A stretch of 5,800 nt of DNA. Origin: UBA4719 sp038249115. GTDB taxonomy: Bacteria > Actinomycetota > Actinomycetes > Actinomycetales > Dermatophilaceae. The DNA lies in contig JBBRWQ010000138.1 in assembly GCA_038249115.1 (NCBI GenBank), forward strand, positions 1-5,800, in the 5' to 3' direction. Made by a program: the position numbers and the translations under genes. Shown one piece after another: positions 5,735 to 5,800 of the stretch. Positions within the stretch are counted from its first letter, which is position 1; the number at the start of each line of letters is the position of its first letter. The notes under the pieces were generated by a model. The model was not told where the DNA came from. It saw only the letters and a list, made by a program, of their open reading frames with translations, and ran no database searches.

Positions 5735-5764
5735 CTCCTACCCGCGCATCCGCAAATCAGTCAA
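5735..5764 (-). promoter_or_regulatory. Possible promoter of the transposase remnant
   Basis: On the reverse strand TTGACT (5764-5759) is followed after 18 bases by TAGGAG (5740-5735), about 45 bases upstream of the transposase ATG at 5690. The -35 is good and the -10 is poor. It fits a leftover insertion-sequence promoter, but chance is quite possible. Confidence 0.22.
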
Positions 5765-5800
5765 CGCGTCATTTTGTGGGGCATCTCCCTGTCGTAGTAG

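Larger units (their letters stand above)
5132..5800. other. Long region without an intact gene after zwf
   Basis: I see no complete gene with a convincing start, RBS and recognisable product here. The region is less GC-rich in parts, especially 5195-5270 and 5400-5480, than the genes before it. It holds the imperfect hairpin at 5218-5288, a decayed transposase start on the reverse strand (5478-5690) and a possible promoter for that fragment. No obvious strong terminator with a T-run follows zwf. A plus-strand frame from GTG 5310 stays open to the window end, but its product looks random. Confidence 0.6.

Noticed and set aside
5699..5746. Direct repeat CCTACCCGCG (5699-5708 and 5737-5746)
   Set aside because: It is ten bases, two copies, in GC-rich DNA. 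It could be part of an insertion-sequence end but is too short to claim.
5310..5800. Plus-strand frame open from GTG 5310 to the window end, with GAGGGAGAG 8 bases before it
   Set aside because: The product is full of Arg, Ser and Pro with no hydrophobic core or known motif, and it runs antisense to the transposase remnant. It could only be revived by sequence past 5800.

Overview
The window is high-GC DNA with actinobacterial (Actinomycetota) character. Codons strongly favour G or C at the third position. The glucose-6-phosphate dehydrogenase resembles the mycobacterial Zwf1 type as I remember it, and the one clear operator is of the CsoR type that is common in actinobacteria. The mix of metal-response signals, gene remnants and a transposase fragment suggests an accessory island (plasmid or genomic) that has been rearranged. 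I cannot name the species.

Layout. Positions 2-130 hold the tail of a gene that starts upstream; it is unrecognised, with a hydrophobic stretch and a His-containing C-terminus. A short ORF with a strong Shine-Dalgarno (211-294) leads into a membrane methyltransferase of the isoprenylcysteine carboxyl methyltransferase (ICMT/PEMT-like) family (299-997). A second short ORF with a strong Shine-Dalgarno overlaps the end of that gene (984-1094). Next comes a GC-tract operator (1205-1228), overlapping a good -10 box, that looks like a CsoR-family site. It stands before a compact three-gene operon: an ABC ATPase (1303-1980) and two membrane proteins (1977-2672 and 2669-3427). Each junction is a 4-base ATGA overlap. 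The two permeases share motifs and look like diverged duplicates. A reverse-strand fragment at 3454-3630 looks like the C-terminus of a heavy-metal P-type ATPase whose body is gone. A complete zwf gene follows (3716-5131). The last 670 bases carry no convincing intact gene. They contain a long imperfect hairpin (5218-5288) and a decayed transposase N-terminus on the reverse strand (5478-5690).

How it may work together. The operator suggests that the ABC exporter is induced by a CsoR/CstR-type repressor, which senses Cu(I) or sulfane sulfur. The P-type ATPase remnant and the ICMT-like gene fit a metal-resistance neighbourhood. Zwf supplies NADPH, which would help under thiol or oxidative stress caused by such metals. 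The link between zwf and the exporter is inference from position only. The most interesting unit is the putative metal- or persulfide-controlled ABC exporter with two unlike permeases; its substrate is unknown.
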